A stretch of 64,000 nt of DNA from Elephas maximus indicus (GCF_024166365.1 NC_064842.1:19253001-19317000), one strand, 5' to 3'. Positions 34,355-45,719 are shown, counted from the first letter of the stretch. Numbers and translations: made by a program. The notes: a model not told the origin generated them from the sequence alone.

Positions 34355-34490
34355 AGACAACTTACACGTGCTTTATTTACTTGATTGAAAAGCTTTCTTA
34401 TTGTACATAAAATGTTTTGTGTAGTTGATCTCAGCTTTGTGCATGCTCATTTCAATGAGTTGTATTTTGGTTTCTTCTGCCCAACACTGC
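34355..34490 (-). other. COX20: COX20 3' UTR (short form, inferred)
   Basis: From the stop codon to just past an AATAAA on the - strand at 34377-34372, followed by a U/GU-rich stretch (ttgtcttttttatac). A longer UTR cannot be excluded. Confidence 0.55.
34372..34377 (-). terminator. COX20: Probable COX20 polyadenylation signal
   Basis: TTTATT on the + strand is AATAAA on the - strand, 114 bases after the stop codon, with a GU/U-rich region downstream. Confidence 0.55.
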
Positions 34491-34629
34491 TCAATTGCTG
34501 CTGTTGCGGTCAGTTTGTTTTCTTTCAGGATCAAGGTGGGTGCTTTCATATAAAATCTTACTCTTAATTCCTTCTCTGGCAATTCTTTCCTGGATTCTCA
34601 GCTTTGCATAATTATACCTACAATGGAAC
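34491..34629 (-). CDS. COX20: COX20 exon 4
   Basis: Encodes the last base of Trp74, then FHCRYNYAKLRIQERIAREG through PERKQTDRNSSN and TGA. Acceptor TTAAAG. Confidence 0.95.
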
Positions 34630-37600
34630 CTTTAAGAAAAGAATATAAATTATAAATATAAGAATCCCATAGAAATCAATTTATGAAATTTAATTGCTTT
34701 TTATAATCACAAATTACAGAATGCTTACACATGACTACCCTGAGACTACAAATACAAACATGCTAATTTGGGTGGTTTGATGTCATTAATACTTGTGATC
34801 AGGTTTTACATAAAATGAGGATTTTTAAGTGTATAATGTAAATTTTGATACCTGTGTTATGCCTTTGTAACCAAGACAAAATCAAGATAAGGACTACATC
34901 CTTTACTCCGGACTACATCCTTTACTCCAGAAGGTTTCCTTCTCATCCTTTCTTTTTAGTAACTGTCTCCCCTTCCTATACCACCAAGCAGCCACTAAAT
35001 TACTAATCACTTAGGCTTAGTGTTTAACTTGGAATCACATAGTACATAGTAAGTATATGCTCTTTTTGGGTCTGTCTGATTTTGCTCAAGAAAATTGATT
35101 CATCTATGCTGTCATATACACATTCCTTAAAGTAGCATTGTCTGTCGATGCCGCATATGAGAGAAGGGCAAAGAACGAGTAACGCTTCCAAATGAACAGG
35201 CCATCTATTCAGATTATTCAGTAAATGATAGGAAAAAAAATCTGTTTACATTTAAGATGTCCTTTTTTTTTTTTTTTTTTTATGATAAAATACCCCCAAG
35301 TAGAGTGCTCTGAAAAAACCTTGTGTTTTGAAATTAGATAATCATGGGGTTTACCTGAATACTTAGCATACATACCAGCATCCTAAAGTCACCAAAATAA
35401 ACCCACCTACTCCAACATCACATGATCTTCTAGTTCTACCTGTCAGATAAGCATAACCATCATAATTATAATTGCTCCATCTAGAAAAATACGTTAACAC
35501 AAAAATAAACGCAGATACTCACTAGTTAATAAAAAATGTCCAAGGCCAGCCACAATAGATCCAAATGAACCATATAATACTGAATCCCGTGCACAGGGAA
35601 TGTTTTCGACGTCTAAAATTCCTAGGAGCTTAAAGGGCTGGGATAAGATAAAAAACCTAGATTGAACAAGAAAGTATTTCAGGGCAGTTTGGCAAAGCTC
35701 ACAATACAAACCCCGGTCCTTGTGTTATATGCTACGTGGTCATCGTTTCAGTAAATCTAAATCCCAAAAAAAACCAATACAAGAGGTAACTTGTATTACA
35801 CCATGATTTACTAATCTGATTTGGGCATAGGAATATAAATTATCTGACGAGCTGTTCAAACATCTGTAGCAGTTTATTTGGGAATTTAGTTGTCACTGAA
35901 ATCATTCCGATATTGGAAGCATAACTGGGAAGTGATCAGTCTAACCATGTTACAACATTCAGGTTTATCCAGCTGTTTAATACAGTGCCATTTGAATAGC
36001 AATTTTATTTTCAGGTTTTATTGGTATTAGCTTACGGTGAGCTTCACTTGTGGTTTTAAGAATAAATATTTCATGATTAAGATAAACATGGGCAGTATAT
36101 TCTGGTTGGAGTTTCCTTGCTTGTGATAGTGTGGCCATATTTGATTCTTAGTGCACACTACATGGTAAGCCTAGGTGTGGGAAAAAACGGAATCCAGAGA
36201 GCTGGATTTTGTTGCAGGTCTGCCACTAGTTAGCAGCTTTGATACCCTGTACGTCATTTTTATCCCTGGTCTCCATCTCTAAGATGAAGTGTGAAAGTGA
36301 TTGTTTTTATGAACAGATTTTGTTCCCCCTTATTTTTGTAACGTTCACTGGACATTTTGACCTGTTTTCTAGGAAAAGAAAAATGTCACCTTTAAGTCTA
36401 ACAGATTGAACTGATGTCTGTCACCCTAACCCTATGCTTGAGGGCTTTTGAAAGGGCCGGGCAGATGTTTAAAATTATTACTTTAAATTAAAAACCACAC
36501 ATTTCACTGTAGCATTTCTATAAATACATTTTCAGTAATATTTTAAAAGAAGGCCCGCTTGCCCATTTACAGATTTTAGTTTACTTTTTTAAAAGTAAGC
36601 CACTAGTGGCGCACTGGTTAAGGGCTCAGCTGCTAACCAAAAGGTCAACAGTTCGAATCCACCAGCCACTCCTCAGAAACCCTAGGGTATAGGCAGTTCT
36701 ACTCTGTTCTATAGGGTTGCTATGAGTCAGAATCTACTTGATGGTAATGGGTAGGTGTGTGTGTGTGTATATACACAGTGAAAACTAAGATTAAGGTTTA
36801 AATATGGAGATAAATTCTTAATTGTATTTTCTCTATATTTTTTGGTTTAAGCATCTGCTAAAAACGTGATCTGGTTCATAATAAAAACGAAGTATATATA
36901 TACAATGTTGGATTCTTCTCTTATTCCGCTTTCCCCCTAAACCCTTCCCCCCACACCTAACATAGAATTAAACTTACAGACTGAATATTAAAAGCTCTGC
37001 AGTAAACATCCCAAGGTGTCGGGAGATTTAAATATTCTAGGGTTTTTATTAAGACTCTCTCATCCTATCAGTTTAAAAGCCCATGGGAATGTGGTTAATA
37101 GGGAATGCTGGACCCTGCCATTCCAAGAATAATGTCATTACCTCTAAACCAGCCTATTTCCCAAGGGGGTGTGGGTGCTGGGGCCAGAGAATGGTGGTGA
37201 TGGTATTTAGTACTAGTTTTACCAGATTTTTGAAGCAGGCAGCTTCTACCAGAGGGATAGTACACTTTGATGGTTTGTCACAGTTGGGCAGAGGTTCTAA
37301 GGATAAAAAGCCACTGAATTTCTCGTGGTCACAGGGCTACATGGGTTGGACACCGCATACTAAGCACTGCACACCCACCAAAGAGCAATGAGGCTTTTTA
37401 GGGCTGTGTCATGGGTATAAAACAGTAACCCTGAACACATCTGCAAACACTTGGACAAATGCTGGTAAATGCCATCAGCCCCAGTATAAGGGATCTATTA
37501 ACATAATGCTGAAAATATCCTTGCTAGATATCCTCTGAAATAGTGGTACCAAAATCTGAGTTATTTTGAGGTTTTTTAGAAAGACTTAAGCTGTGGAGCT

Positions 37601-40600
37601 CAGATCTGGGATGTGCCATGGGATCTGTTTACAGTGCTCCAGCTGTTTTTTTTAAACTGTTGAATTTGTTAAATTAGGGTAACAATGCTTCAGAGAATGT
37701 CTAGAAAAGTATAAAAAAGAAAAGGTAAATTTGCAAATAATGGAAAATAATTTGAGCATATTTTAAAGATAATATCCTATAGAAATGACTCTTTTAAAAC
37801 CAAACCCGTTGTGGTTGAATCGATTCAGACTCAGCAACCCTACTGGACAGGATAGAACTCTGCCCCGTAGGGTTTCCAAAGAGCGCTTAGCATCCTGAGC
37901 TCTTAACCATTGCACCACCAGGGCTCCTCATGTAAAATACCTTGTATAAAACCAAGATGGTGGATAGACCAGGGAGACTGGTAAACATCCAACCCATGCA
38001 TACCAAAATGTCAACAGAACCGTGGCTCAGAAACCCTGGTCTGGTCGATTTATCTCATAATTAGAGCTGGCAGGGTGCTATGTCCTAGGCTCTTGATACA
38101 GCTCTTATTTTAAATTTTCAGCTCTTTGAGAGACTATCTCTAAACCAGGTAGACTCTGGGAATTTAAGACTAATAAAGTAAAACCGATGTAAGGTGGAAA
38201 CACTTTACACTAAAACAAGTGATAGAAAAGTGGTAAGACTAAAGGTGGAAAACTTCTGAGACCCAGATATAAGACGGTCGTGTTAAGTCCTGGCAATCAC
38301 AGGTTTCACTCTTAAAGTTTTGCCAGAGCTGTGATGCAAGTGGAAGTCAGTCTGACCCCTAAAGCCTATGTTATTTCCACTACACCAAACTGCAACATTT
38401 ATAGATGAAAAACCAAGACTCAGAGAGGTGGTAGTTGTGTGCTGTCAAATAGATTCGGCTCATAGTGACCCTATATGACAGAACTGCCCCACAGGGTTTC
38501 TAGACTCATCTTCACAGGCTCAGTTTGTCAGACCTTTTCTCTGTGAAGTGCTGGTGGGTTCAAACTGCCAGCCTTTTGGTTAGCAGCTGAATGTGCCTGA
38601 CCAGGGCTCCTTACTCAGGGAGGAATCCTTTGATAAAGGTCCTACACCTGGAGTACCAGCATTAAGTCAGTATATAAATACTAGGTATTTTAAGACCACA
38701 ATTTCCTCCTTTGAATTCTCAGCCTCCTGGAACATTTCATTTGGATTTTAGGCACTGATAACTTAAAAGCAAATGTGGAATACTATAACAAGTCTTTAGC
38801 AATGTGCTTTTTAGAAAGCACTCGACGGCCCTGGGTTTGGTTTTTGTTTTGGTTCTGAACCGTAAAATTATCAGAAACTGAAATTAGTAAGGGTTCCAGC
38901 CATAAGTCCATTTGAAGTAGTTCTGTTTATGCATTTAACCTTTCTCTAATATTCTCTTAAGTGGCCTGTAATGTTTTTAAAAGTGTAGAATTTACTTTTG
39001 CCATTAACAAATTTAAGCCCTTAAACTAAGAAATTTGTTGGCTTTTGGGGGGGGGGCGGGTAGATTATTATTTTTAAACCTTAGGTTTAGAAAAGTAGCT
39101 GTATCTGCTCACCTTGATAGAACAAAGCTCTGGGACAGCTCAGATTTCAAAACTAGAATGGCAATTTAATAATTTACAGGAAATAGATCAGCTGAAACTA
39201 GAGCCACTTTATTTTCTACTGTCAAATCTGCATTGTGCCCATAATGCTCTTTTCTCTCGTTGAAAAGGATGAACTGGCCCTGTTCCTATGTAAAATTAAT
39301 TCCACCACTTGAGCACTGGATTCCACCCCCTCTTGCCTACTCAAGGACTCTGCTTTTGCAATTATCCCTTTTGTTTATATGTTTTTCTTCTATTATAATA
39401 ACCTTCAGCATACTAACAAAAATCCTCTTGACCCCACCCTGGCCTCCTACAACTACCACCCCATTTTCCTGTGCCCTTTCACAACTAAACTCCTTAGTTG
39501 TGTACTTCTCTACTTACCTCCTATTCTCTTGTTAACTCATTTCGATGAGGCATTTATTTTCTGCAGTCCACTGAAACTGCTCCATCAGGGTCTCTAAAAG
39601 ACACTCATTTTGTAAAACCCATCTTACTCTACATCTCAGCACATTTGACACAGATCAGTTGTTTTTGTAATACTTTGTTTACTTGGCTTCTGATACAACA
39701 ATGCATCCTGAGTTCCTTGTATCCCGCTGGCCATTCCTGGCTCCTCTATTGCTGTCTCTGCAACTCTAAATGTTGACGTGCTGCCCATGGGATCTACAGT
39801 GTTTCTAGGTGTCTCAAGTCTTTCAATTAAATACCATTCCTAAGGTGGCTCTGAAATTTATATACCAAACCCTGATCTTCCCCAAGCTTCTGTCTCTCAT
39901 CTGCCTACTGATACTTCTTAAATGGATAACAAGCATTTCAAACTTAGTATTTCCAAATCAGAATTATTTTTCACCTACAAATTTGCCTCTTGATGGCCTC
40001 AACCAATTTGCAAGCCAAAAACTTAGGAGTTATCCTTGATTTCTTTTCCTTTATCAAACCCATGTCTGGAAGATTCTACTCTCAAAGTATATCCTGAACC
40101 AAACCATGTCTTGTCAAACTCTCTCTCTGCAGATACTACCAAGCCAAAGCCACCATCTGCATCTCTTAAATGATGTTGATTTCAACTTTTAAAAATGCCT
40201 GTCAAATGATACCATTTTTAAACCTCCTTATGGCCTCAAGTTATACTCAATAATACAGGTACTACTTAACCATGCTATGAGTGCTATGAGTCAGAATTGA
40301 TGGCAATGAGTTTGGTTTTTTACCATGCTATGAAAGCCCTATGCCTGTCTTCTTTTCACTTCATTTTGTATCCTGTTTTATCCCCTTGTTCTCTAGAACA
40401 TTGCTCTCACCATTCCTCTCATGCTTATATAGTTACTGCCTCAAGGTCTTAACCAGGGCTTTGAACCTGGTAGGTGTGTACTGAATTTAATTTTTAAATT
40501 TCTTGAAGAGTACAGAATGAGGGCAGAAGAAAGACAACTGTTTTTAAGGGCAAGTTTTACAAGGTAACTTGTAACTTTCCCATTTTAACTTAAGTTTGCA

Positions 40601-42004
40601 ATTCCAATAATCAAATAATCCTTTTCCCTATATGGTACTGAAAGGATGGCTCATTTTATTTTAAAAAACTGTAGGCTTTTTTTTTGACATTACCTTGGAC
40701 TCAATTCAGTCACAAAAGCAAAAACCAAACCAAACCCAGTGCTGTCGAGTCGATTCCGACTCATAGCGACCTTTAATTTTATTATAATCTCTGGCTAGAT
40801 TTGATAGGTACTGTTACTTCATCAGCAACTTGTCTTTAGCCTTGTCCCACAAATCTGGCAGTACCCAGTTTTAAGGCTTGTACAGCCGTTAAGTCACTGA
40901 CTATAATATTACTAATGGATCAATTATACAAGTCAATACTGATCATTTTTTTCCCACATTATATATTTCTGATTCTCAATCGATTAAACCACACTCAGAA
41001 CGCTTAAATGAACCTGGTTTGGGTTTAGTGTCCTGCAGAGGAAAACATGAGAGCCAGACACCGGCTAGATGCAGGGCTTTATGTAAAAGACCCAGGAATT
41101 TGGGTTTTATCCTGAAAGCAACGGACTGTTACCACTGGATTTCACCACAGGGGGGTGAAATCCAGTTTACAAGTTGGAAAGAACACACTGACAGCTGTGG
41201 AAGGTGGACCGAGAAGAGAGCACTAACTCAAGGATACCAGTGAATCACATACAATATTGCATACTCGGTGGAGAGAAAGCAAGGTTAATGGAAAAATCTC
41301 AGTCCTTTCATGGGATCCTCCTGCTCTGGATATTTTCAAGTTTTCATTCCCCAGTATTGAGCCCTTCAAAGTGCTGTGAAGAACACATGATAGACGAGGC
41401 ACCTCCGCTTTTTACTCCCTTTACCTTTACTATTAATCTTTACGAAACCCTGGTGGTTAAGACCAAAAGGTCTGTAGTTCGAATCCATCAGGCGCTCCTT
41501 GGAAACTATGGGGCAGTTCTACCCCTGTCCTATAGAGTAGCTCTAAGTCGGAATCCGCTCCACGGCAACGGATTTGGTTATGGGGGCGGGGGGGTGGGGG
41601 GTTAACCTTTACTAGTAAATTACAGTGCAGTGCCCTTCTCAGCAAAATTTTCTTGCCAAATGATGACCTGCAGTTATGTCTTTACGGAATACCGGTCCCT
41701 CCTCAAATCTGGTCAATTCTGACATGGGAATTTAGATTAAAACATGGGGGGGAGGGGATGTGTGAGATAATTTCAAACCCAAAGATGGGACCAAAGAAAC
41801 AAATGACACGTGCTCCTAGCTCGTGAAAGGCTGTCCCTACAAGTCGCCTAGCTCGTCCCCGCTCTTCACCCACCAAATGCCCGCGCGCCCAAGGCGAGGT
41901 GCTGGGGCCCTGGGCTCCCCTCGTCCCACCGCCCCTCGGACGCCCACCGCCCGCCGGGTTACCTTCCCCTTCCCGGGCTCGCCAGGTTCCCGTTCGGCGG
42001 CCAT
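34491..42004 (-). CDS. COX20: Cytochrome c oxidase assembly factor COX20 (FAM36A), 4 coding exons
   Basis: COX20 is a mitochondrial inner-membrane chaperone that stabilises newly made subunit COX2 and presents it to the copper-loading factors. Coding exons, in - strand order: 42004-41963, 35637-35523, 35439-35376, 34629-34491. Total 360 bases, 119 residues plus stop, close to the human 118 as I recall it. Exon phases agree at every junction and all donors are GT. The N-terminus MAAEREPGEPGKGK is variable. The conserved part starts at KLLGILDVENIPCARDSVLY. Two membrane segments are visible, about 33-51 and 59-77, split by TSRTRRS. The C-terminal tail is basic and helical (YAKLRIQERIAREGIKSK). 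It is convergent with HNRNPU and starts in its own CpG island. Confidence 0.97.
34790..35140 (-). repeat. Old L1 3' fragment within COX20 intron 3
   Basis: It follows the antisense L1 3' order ('cttcctataccaccaagcag', 'ggaatcacatagtacatag', 'ttgattcatctatgctgtca'). It contains a perfect 19-bp tandem duplication at 34891-34928. Confidence 0.5.
35376..35439 (-). CDS. COX20: COX20 exon 3
   Basis: Encodes (S)RTRRSCDVGVGGFILVTLGC(W), the second membrane segment. Acceptor TGACAG, donor GTATGT. It is 64 bases long, phases 1 and 2. Confidence 0.96.
35523..35637 (-). CDS. COX20: COX20 exon 2
   Basis: Encodes PFKLLGILDVENIPCARDSV and LYGSFGSIVAGLGHFLLT, including the first membrane segment. Acceptor TCCCAG, donor GTGAGT. 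Confidence 0.97.
36180..36300 (+). repeat. MIR SINE fossil
   Basis: Order as in MIR: 'gagagctggattttgttgca', 'ggtctgccactagttagcag', 'ggtctccatctctaagatga'. Diverged. Confidence 0.55.
36598..36755 (+). mobile_element. AfroSINE, short form, with intact pol III boxes
   Basis: A box TAGTGGCGCACTGGTTAAGG and B box CAGTTCGAATCC are both well kept. The short central form runs to 'tgctatgagtcagaatctac'. It lies antisense within COX20 intron 1 and is followed by a short (GT)n run. Confidence 0.95.
37798..37928 (-). mobile_element. AfroSINE, antisense, shortened
   Basis: It reads from the tail ('aatcgattcagactcag') to the head ('accaccagggctcct'). The B box part is lost. Confidence 0.9.
38434..38610 (-). 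mobile_element. AfroSINE, antisense, long form
   Basis: Tail 'agattcggctcatagtgacc', B-box region 'gggttcaaactgccagcctt' and head end 'gaccagggctcc' are visible. Confidence 0.9.
39250..40450 (+). mobile_element. L2 LINE reverse-transcriptase region fossil
   Basis: Pyrimidine-rich sequence that follows the L2 ORF2 order: 'ctgaaactgctccatcaggg', 'catctcagcacatttgacac' (the LSAAFDT-type motif), 'gctgcccatgggatctacag' in the place of the VPQGSVL codons, and 'ggataacaagcatttcaaac'. It has many stops and frameshifts and holds an AfroSINE tail at 40281-40320. Confidence 0.75.
40281..40320 (+). mobile_element. AfroSINE 3' tail fragment
   Basis: Only 'gtgctatgagtcagaattga' and 'tggcaatgagtttggttttt' remain. 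Confidence 0.75.
40725..40773 (-). mobile_element. AfroSINE 3' tail fragment, antisense
   Basis: Well-preserved tail only: 'ccaaacccagtgctgtcgag' and 'tcgattccgactcatagcga'. Confidence 0.85.
41443..41580 (+). mobile_element. AfroSINE, short form, near the COX20 promoter
   Basis: The head is shortened (A box lost: 'cgaaaccctggtggttaaga'); the B box GTAGTTCGAATCC is kept; the tail ends 'ggcaacggatttggtta'. About 0.4 kb inside the COX20 gene from its start codon. Confidence 0.92.
41963..42004 (-). CDS. COX20: COX20 exon 1 (coding part)
   Basis: Encodes MAAEREPGEPGKGK, ending in phase 0 at GTAACC. Start codon context is GTCCCCATGG: G at +4 but C at -3, a middling context. Confidence 0.93.
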
Positions 42005-42123
42005 GGGGACGAGTCAGCGCCGCGGGCCCCTCCCGGCTACTGCAGAGGACCGCCCAGAGCGGAAGTCCCCGCCTGACCGTTCGAGCCGACCCTCTCCCGC
42101 ATCTCGGCGCGCAGCTCACACAA

Positions 42124-42180
42124 TCAGCCGGGGCGGTGCCCGCCTCGCCTCCGCCCCGCCCCCCGCGCGGCGGCCGCCAT
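42124..42180 (-). other. Possible COX20 upstream ORF overlapping a YY1 motif
   Basis: On the - strand AAAATGGCGGCC is a YY1-type site whose ATG opens an 18-codon ORF ending at 42124, upstream of and not overlapping the COX20 start. Its context (A at -3, G at +4) is better than that of the main ATG. Whether it is transcribed depends on the start site. Confidence 0.4.
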
Positions 42181-42194
42181 TTTAGGGAAGGTTT

Positions 42195-42230
42195 CTGCTT
42201 CTCCGCAGTGGCTGCGCCACTGAGAAGCAG
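42195..42230. other. Hairpin-forming inverted repeat in the COX20 promoter island
   Basis: CTGCTTCTC, a CGC bulge, AGTGGC, a TGC loop, then GCCACT and GAGAAGCAG: a 15-bp stem with one 3-base bulge and a 3-base loop. Confidence 0.8.
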
Positions 42231-42699
42231 CGTTTCCTATGGGGCCGCCATCTCCTTTGTTCAAGCGAACACTTTCCCCATGAGGGGCTTTTCAGCCCTG
42301 TACCCGGCCAGCAGGGCCAGGAGCGTAGGAGGAGAGCTCATGAAACAACCCCGCCACCCAGATTCTTGGCGGGGACGGAACAGAGCCCTGGGGCACATCT
42401 AGACTGCTCTTCCCGCCCCAGCACACTCCCGTCCCACCCGCCATTTCTAACCGTCGCCTGCGCGCTCTCGTGCCCCCGTGCACGGGCGTCGGGCGCGCGC
42501 TCAGGGGCGGGACCGCGGCGAAGGGAGCGGGCGCGCCGCCGCTGCTTTGTCCTCCGGGCCGGGCCCTGCAGCAGGGGTCGGCCTGGGCCGTACCATCTCA
42601 ATGCCGTCTGCCGGGCCGGAAGTTGCCCCGCACTTCCTCGGCGGCCCTCGTCCCCTACGTGTCCTTTGTCGTTCCGGCCCGAGGGCGAGCTGTGGGTGC

Positions 42700-43960
42700 C
42701 ACCGGCAGCTCCACCCAGCACAATCCCCCTTTTAGTCCCAAACGCCTGCCACCAATAAATTGTGGTCCCACGCCCACACCACCTCCTTCCTTTTTTAGTT
42801 TATTTAAAAACCGAGTAAAAAAAAGCTTTAGTTTATTTAGTGGGTTGAAAATAACACCGGTCAGTTCGCCTAAAGGAGACTTGAGGACAAAATGGAGGGA
42901 GCAACTCGATAAGGAACACGCGTCAGGACGTTTGCGCCCACTGTATAGGGCTGGATGGGGAAGTGAAGGCGGGGAAGGTGGGGGTGGTGAGAAGGACTTT
43001 GGTGTTCACACAGAAATATGTCAGCAACATGCATTTTTAATGTTAGTGTGCTACGTTATACACCCCCTAAAAAGTATTATTTAAATAGCCACGACTGCGA
43101 CATAACTGGAAACATAAACACTGAAATTTGACTAGGTTTTTTTTTTATCGAGAGTGCGTGCATGCTGGTCTGGTGTAAAATAGGGTGAAGCTAGTTTTCC
43201 AGCAGTCAAAGTAACTACAATGCAACAACTCTTTTGTCAGGATTTAAATTTTTCTATCCAATCAAAGGTAAACGTCCGGATCGTTACTTTATATCCTTCA
43301 TTTGTGTCCCTTATATTTCACGTTTAAACGTTATATATTTCAAAGTCTCCTTTTGGGGAAATGCTTAATAGTAGAGCGCATCATTGTGCAAAGTCATGCT
43401 GCTTCTAATCACGCTCAGGAATGCTGGCTGCAAAGATTTAATATTAACGACCATTACTACATCGAGCCTTTTCTTTCTCTCTGGAGTGGTCTACTTTAAT
43501 GTTCATTTAGCCCTTCCTTTTTTTTTACAAACCGAACAAAATACACAATTTTTGACTTATTTATGTGTGAGTTGTTTTAATGAATATCTTTTGGTGCAAT
43601 TGGACAGTTACAAACTGCATACTGATACAATTTTTAGGGAATAGGGAAAAAGTAACCCCACCGGTGATAGCCTACCAGGTTTGAGTTCTCAGCTGTAATT
43701 CTTAGGCAAATTCTTACGCTTTGAAAGCTTGGGCTGGAAAGTAGTATTTTAGGTGGTAATAGACTGGAAGGCACTGGGGTTAGTCAATAAAAGAATGAGG
43801 AATGCTTTTGAAGTAATTCCTAATTATATTTTAAAGGAAGGAAAACTGGAACAGTACCAGGTAGAATGGCATTAAGCCATACTATTTAATTTTTTAATGT
43901 GACTTTGAAAAATTGCTCGAGTGGGCTTAGTTTGGGGTCCATTTCATTTGTCTTTGAGAA
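42700..43960. other. Unique flank beyond the COX20 CpG island
   Basis: About 1.2 kb without a recognisable repeat or gene. GC content falls off quickly after 42.75 kb. Confidence 0.5.
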
Positions 43961-43969
43961 GTATTTTTA

Positions 43970-44165
43970 TAAGAGTTACTTCTTTACATGTAAATGTTTT
44001 TAATTTCACAAAAATTGCATAATAACAGGTAATTGATTTTTGTTTAACAATTTGTAGAGTAAAAAGAAAAAATCTCTCCTTTTTTCTCCCCCAAGGTAAA
44101 CACAACTAGCAGTTTGATATGTCTTTTTCCAAACTCTTTTCTTTTTTCCCCCTTTTTTAATTTAA
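43970..44165 (-). mobile_element. Old L1 fragment, antisense (first of three pieces)
   Basis: AT-rich L1 3'-type text that resumes at 45720-46362 and again at 46509-47100 once the younger L1 and an AfroSINE are removed. Confidence 0.5.
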
Positions 44166-44169
44166 TTAA

Positions 44170-45710
44170 AAATTATACGATCATTAGCCATTAGAGAAAT
44201 GCAGATCAAAACTACAATGAGATTTCATCCTACTCCAACAAGGCTGGCATTAATCCAAAAACACAAAATAATAAATGTTGGAGAGGCTGTGGAGAGATTG
44301 GAACTCTTCTACACTGCTGGTAGGAATGTCAAATGGTATAACCACTTTGGAAATCGATTTGGCACTTCCTTAAAAAGCTAGAAATAGAACTACCATACGA
44401 TCCAGCAATCCCACTCCTTGGAATATATCCTACAGAAATAAGAGCCTTTACGCGAACAGATACATGCGCACCCGTGTTTACTGCAGCGCAGTTTACAATA
44501 GCAAGAAGTTGGAAGCAACCAAGGTAACCATCAACGGATGAATGGCTAAATAAATTATGGTGTATTCACACAGTGGAAAACTACGCATTGATAAAGAACA
44601 GTGAGGAATCTGAGACATTTCATTACATGGAGGAACCTGGAAGGCATTTTGCTGAGTGAAATTAGTCAGTTGCAAAAGGAAAAATATTGTATAAGACCAC
44701 TATTATAAGAACTTGAGAAATAGTTTAAACTGAGAAGAAACATTCTTTTGTGGTTACGAGAGGGGGGAGGGAGGGAGGGCGGGAGAGGGGTATTCACTAA
44801 TTAGATAGTAGATAAGAACTACTTTAGGTGAAGGGAAAGACAGCACACAATACAGGGGAGGTCAGCACAACTAGACTAAACCAAAAGCAAAGAAGTTTCC
44901 TGAATAAACTGAATGTTTCGAAGGCCAGCATAGCAGGGCAGGGGTCTGAGGACCATGGTTTCAGGAGACATCTAAGTCAATTGGCATAATAAAGTCTATT
45001 AAGAAAACATTCTGCATCCCACTTTGAAGAGTGGCGTCTGGGGTCTTAAACGCTAGCAAGCACTCATCTAAGATGCATCAATTGGTCTCAACCCACCTGG
45101 ATCAAAGGAGAATGAAGAACACCAAGGACACAAGGCGATTACGAGCCCAAGAGACAGAAAGGGCCACATGAACCACAGACTACATCAGCCTGAGACCAGA
45201 ACTAGATGGTGCCCCGCTACAACTGATGACTGCCCTGACAGGGAACACAACAGAGACCTCCTGAGGGAGCAGGAGAGCAGTGGGATGCAGACCCCAAATT
45301 CTCATAAGACCAGACTTGATGGTCTGACTGAGACTGGAGGGACCCCGGAGGTCATGGCCTCCAGACCTTCTGTTGGCCCGGGACAGGAGCCATTCCCGAA
45401 CCCAACTCTTCAGACATGGATTGGACTGGACAATGGGTTGGAGAGGGATGCTGGTAAGGAGTGAGCTTCTTGGATCAGGTGGACACTTGAGACTATGTTG
45501 GCATCTCCTGCCTGGAGGAGAGATGAGAGGGTGGAGGGGGTTAGAAGCTGGCGAAATGGACACGAAAAGAGAGAGTAGAGGGAGAGAGCGGGCTGTCTCA
45601 TTAGGGGGAGAGTAATTGGGAGTGTGTAACAAGGTGTATATGGGTTTATGTGTGAGAGACTGACTTGATTTGTAAACTTTGACTTAAAGTGCAATAAAGA
45701 TTATAAAAAA
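44170..45710 (+). mobile_element. L1 LINE, 5'-truncated, ORF2 end plus complete 3' UTR
   Basis: It starts within ORF2 (peptide 44199-44381 includes LALIQKHKIINVGEAVERLE) and passes the L1 ORF2 C-terminal region, broken by stops. The 3' UTR has a G-rich tract (gaggggggagggagggaggg) near 44760 and ends at AATAAA with a short A tail at about 45710. It is inserted in older antisense L1 and appears younger than the other L1 pieces here. Confidence 0.9.
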
Positions 45711-45719
45711 AATTACATG

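Larger units (their letters stand above)
35638..41962 (-). other. COX20: COX20 intron 1
   Basis: 6.3 kb holding AfroSINE copies in both orientations, MIR and L2 fossils and unique sequence. The stretch 36756-37797 has a + strand open frame (37083-37391) with no family resemblance that I can see. Confidence 0.9.
41850..42690. other. CpG island at the COX20 5' end
   Basis: GC-rich, CpG-dense sequence with GC boxes (for example ccgccccgccccccgcgcgg near 42151), YY1-type CCGCCAT motifs at 42174 and 42246, and a strong hairpin at 42195-42230. It marks the COX20 promoter. No second gene on the + strand is supported, though bidirectional transcription is possible. Confidence 0.85.

Noticed and set aside
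36598-36680. tRNA gene call at the AfroSINE head with good A and B boxes
   Set aside because: The tRNA-like part continues into the SINE body and the same unit recurs many times; it is the SINE promoter, not a functional tRNA gene.
37083-37391. 102-codon open frame in COX20 intron 1
   Set aside because: No recognisable family or domain, antisense to the gene it lies in, with no splice or promoter context; treated as chance.
41703-42758. Several overlapping open frames in both strands around the COX20 CpG island (up to 204 codons at 42470-43084)
   Set aside because: Low-complexity, GC-driven frames without domains; the COX20 exon 1 frame and its splice site explain the coding signal here. 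A bidirectional transcript is possible but no protein is supported.
44199-44381. Open frame with L1 ORF2-like peptide as an active LINE
   Set aside because: Only the ORF2 C-terminus is present, 5'-truncated and broken by stops, so the element is inactive.
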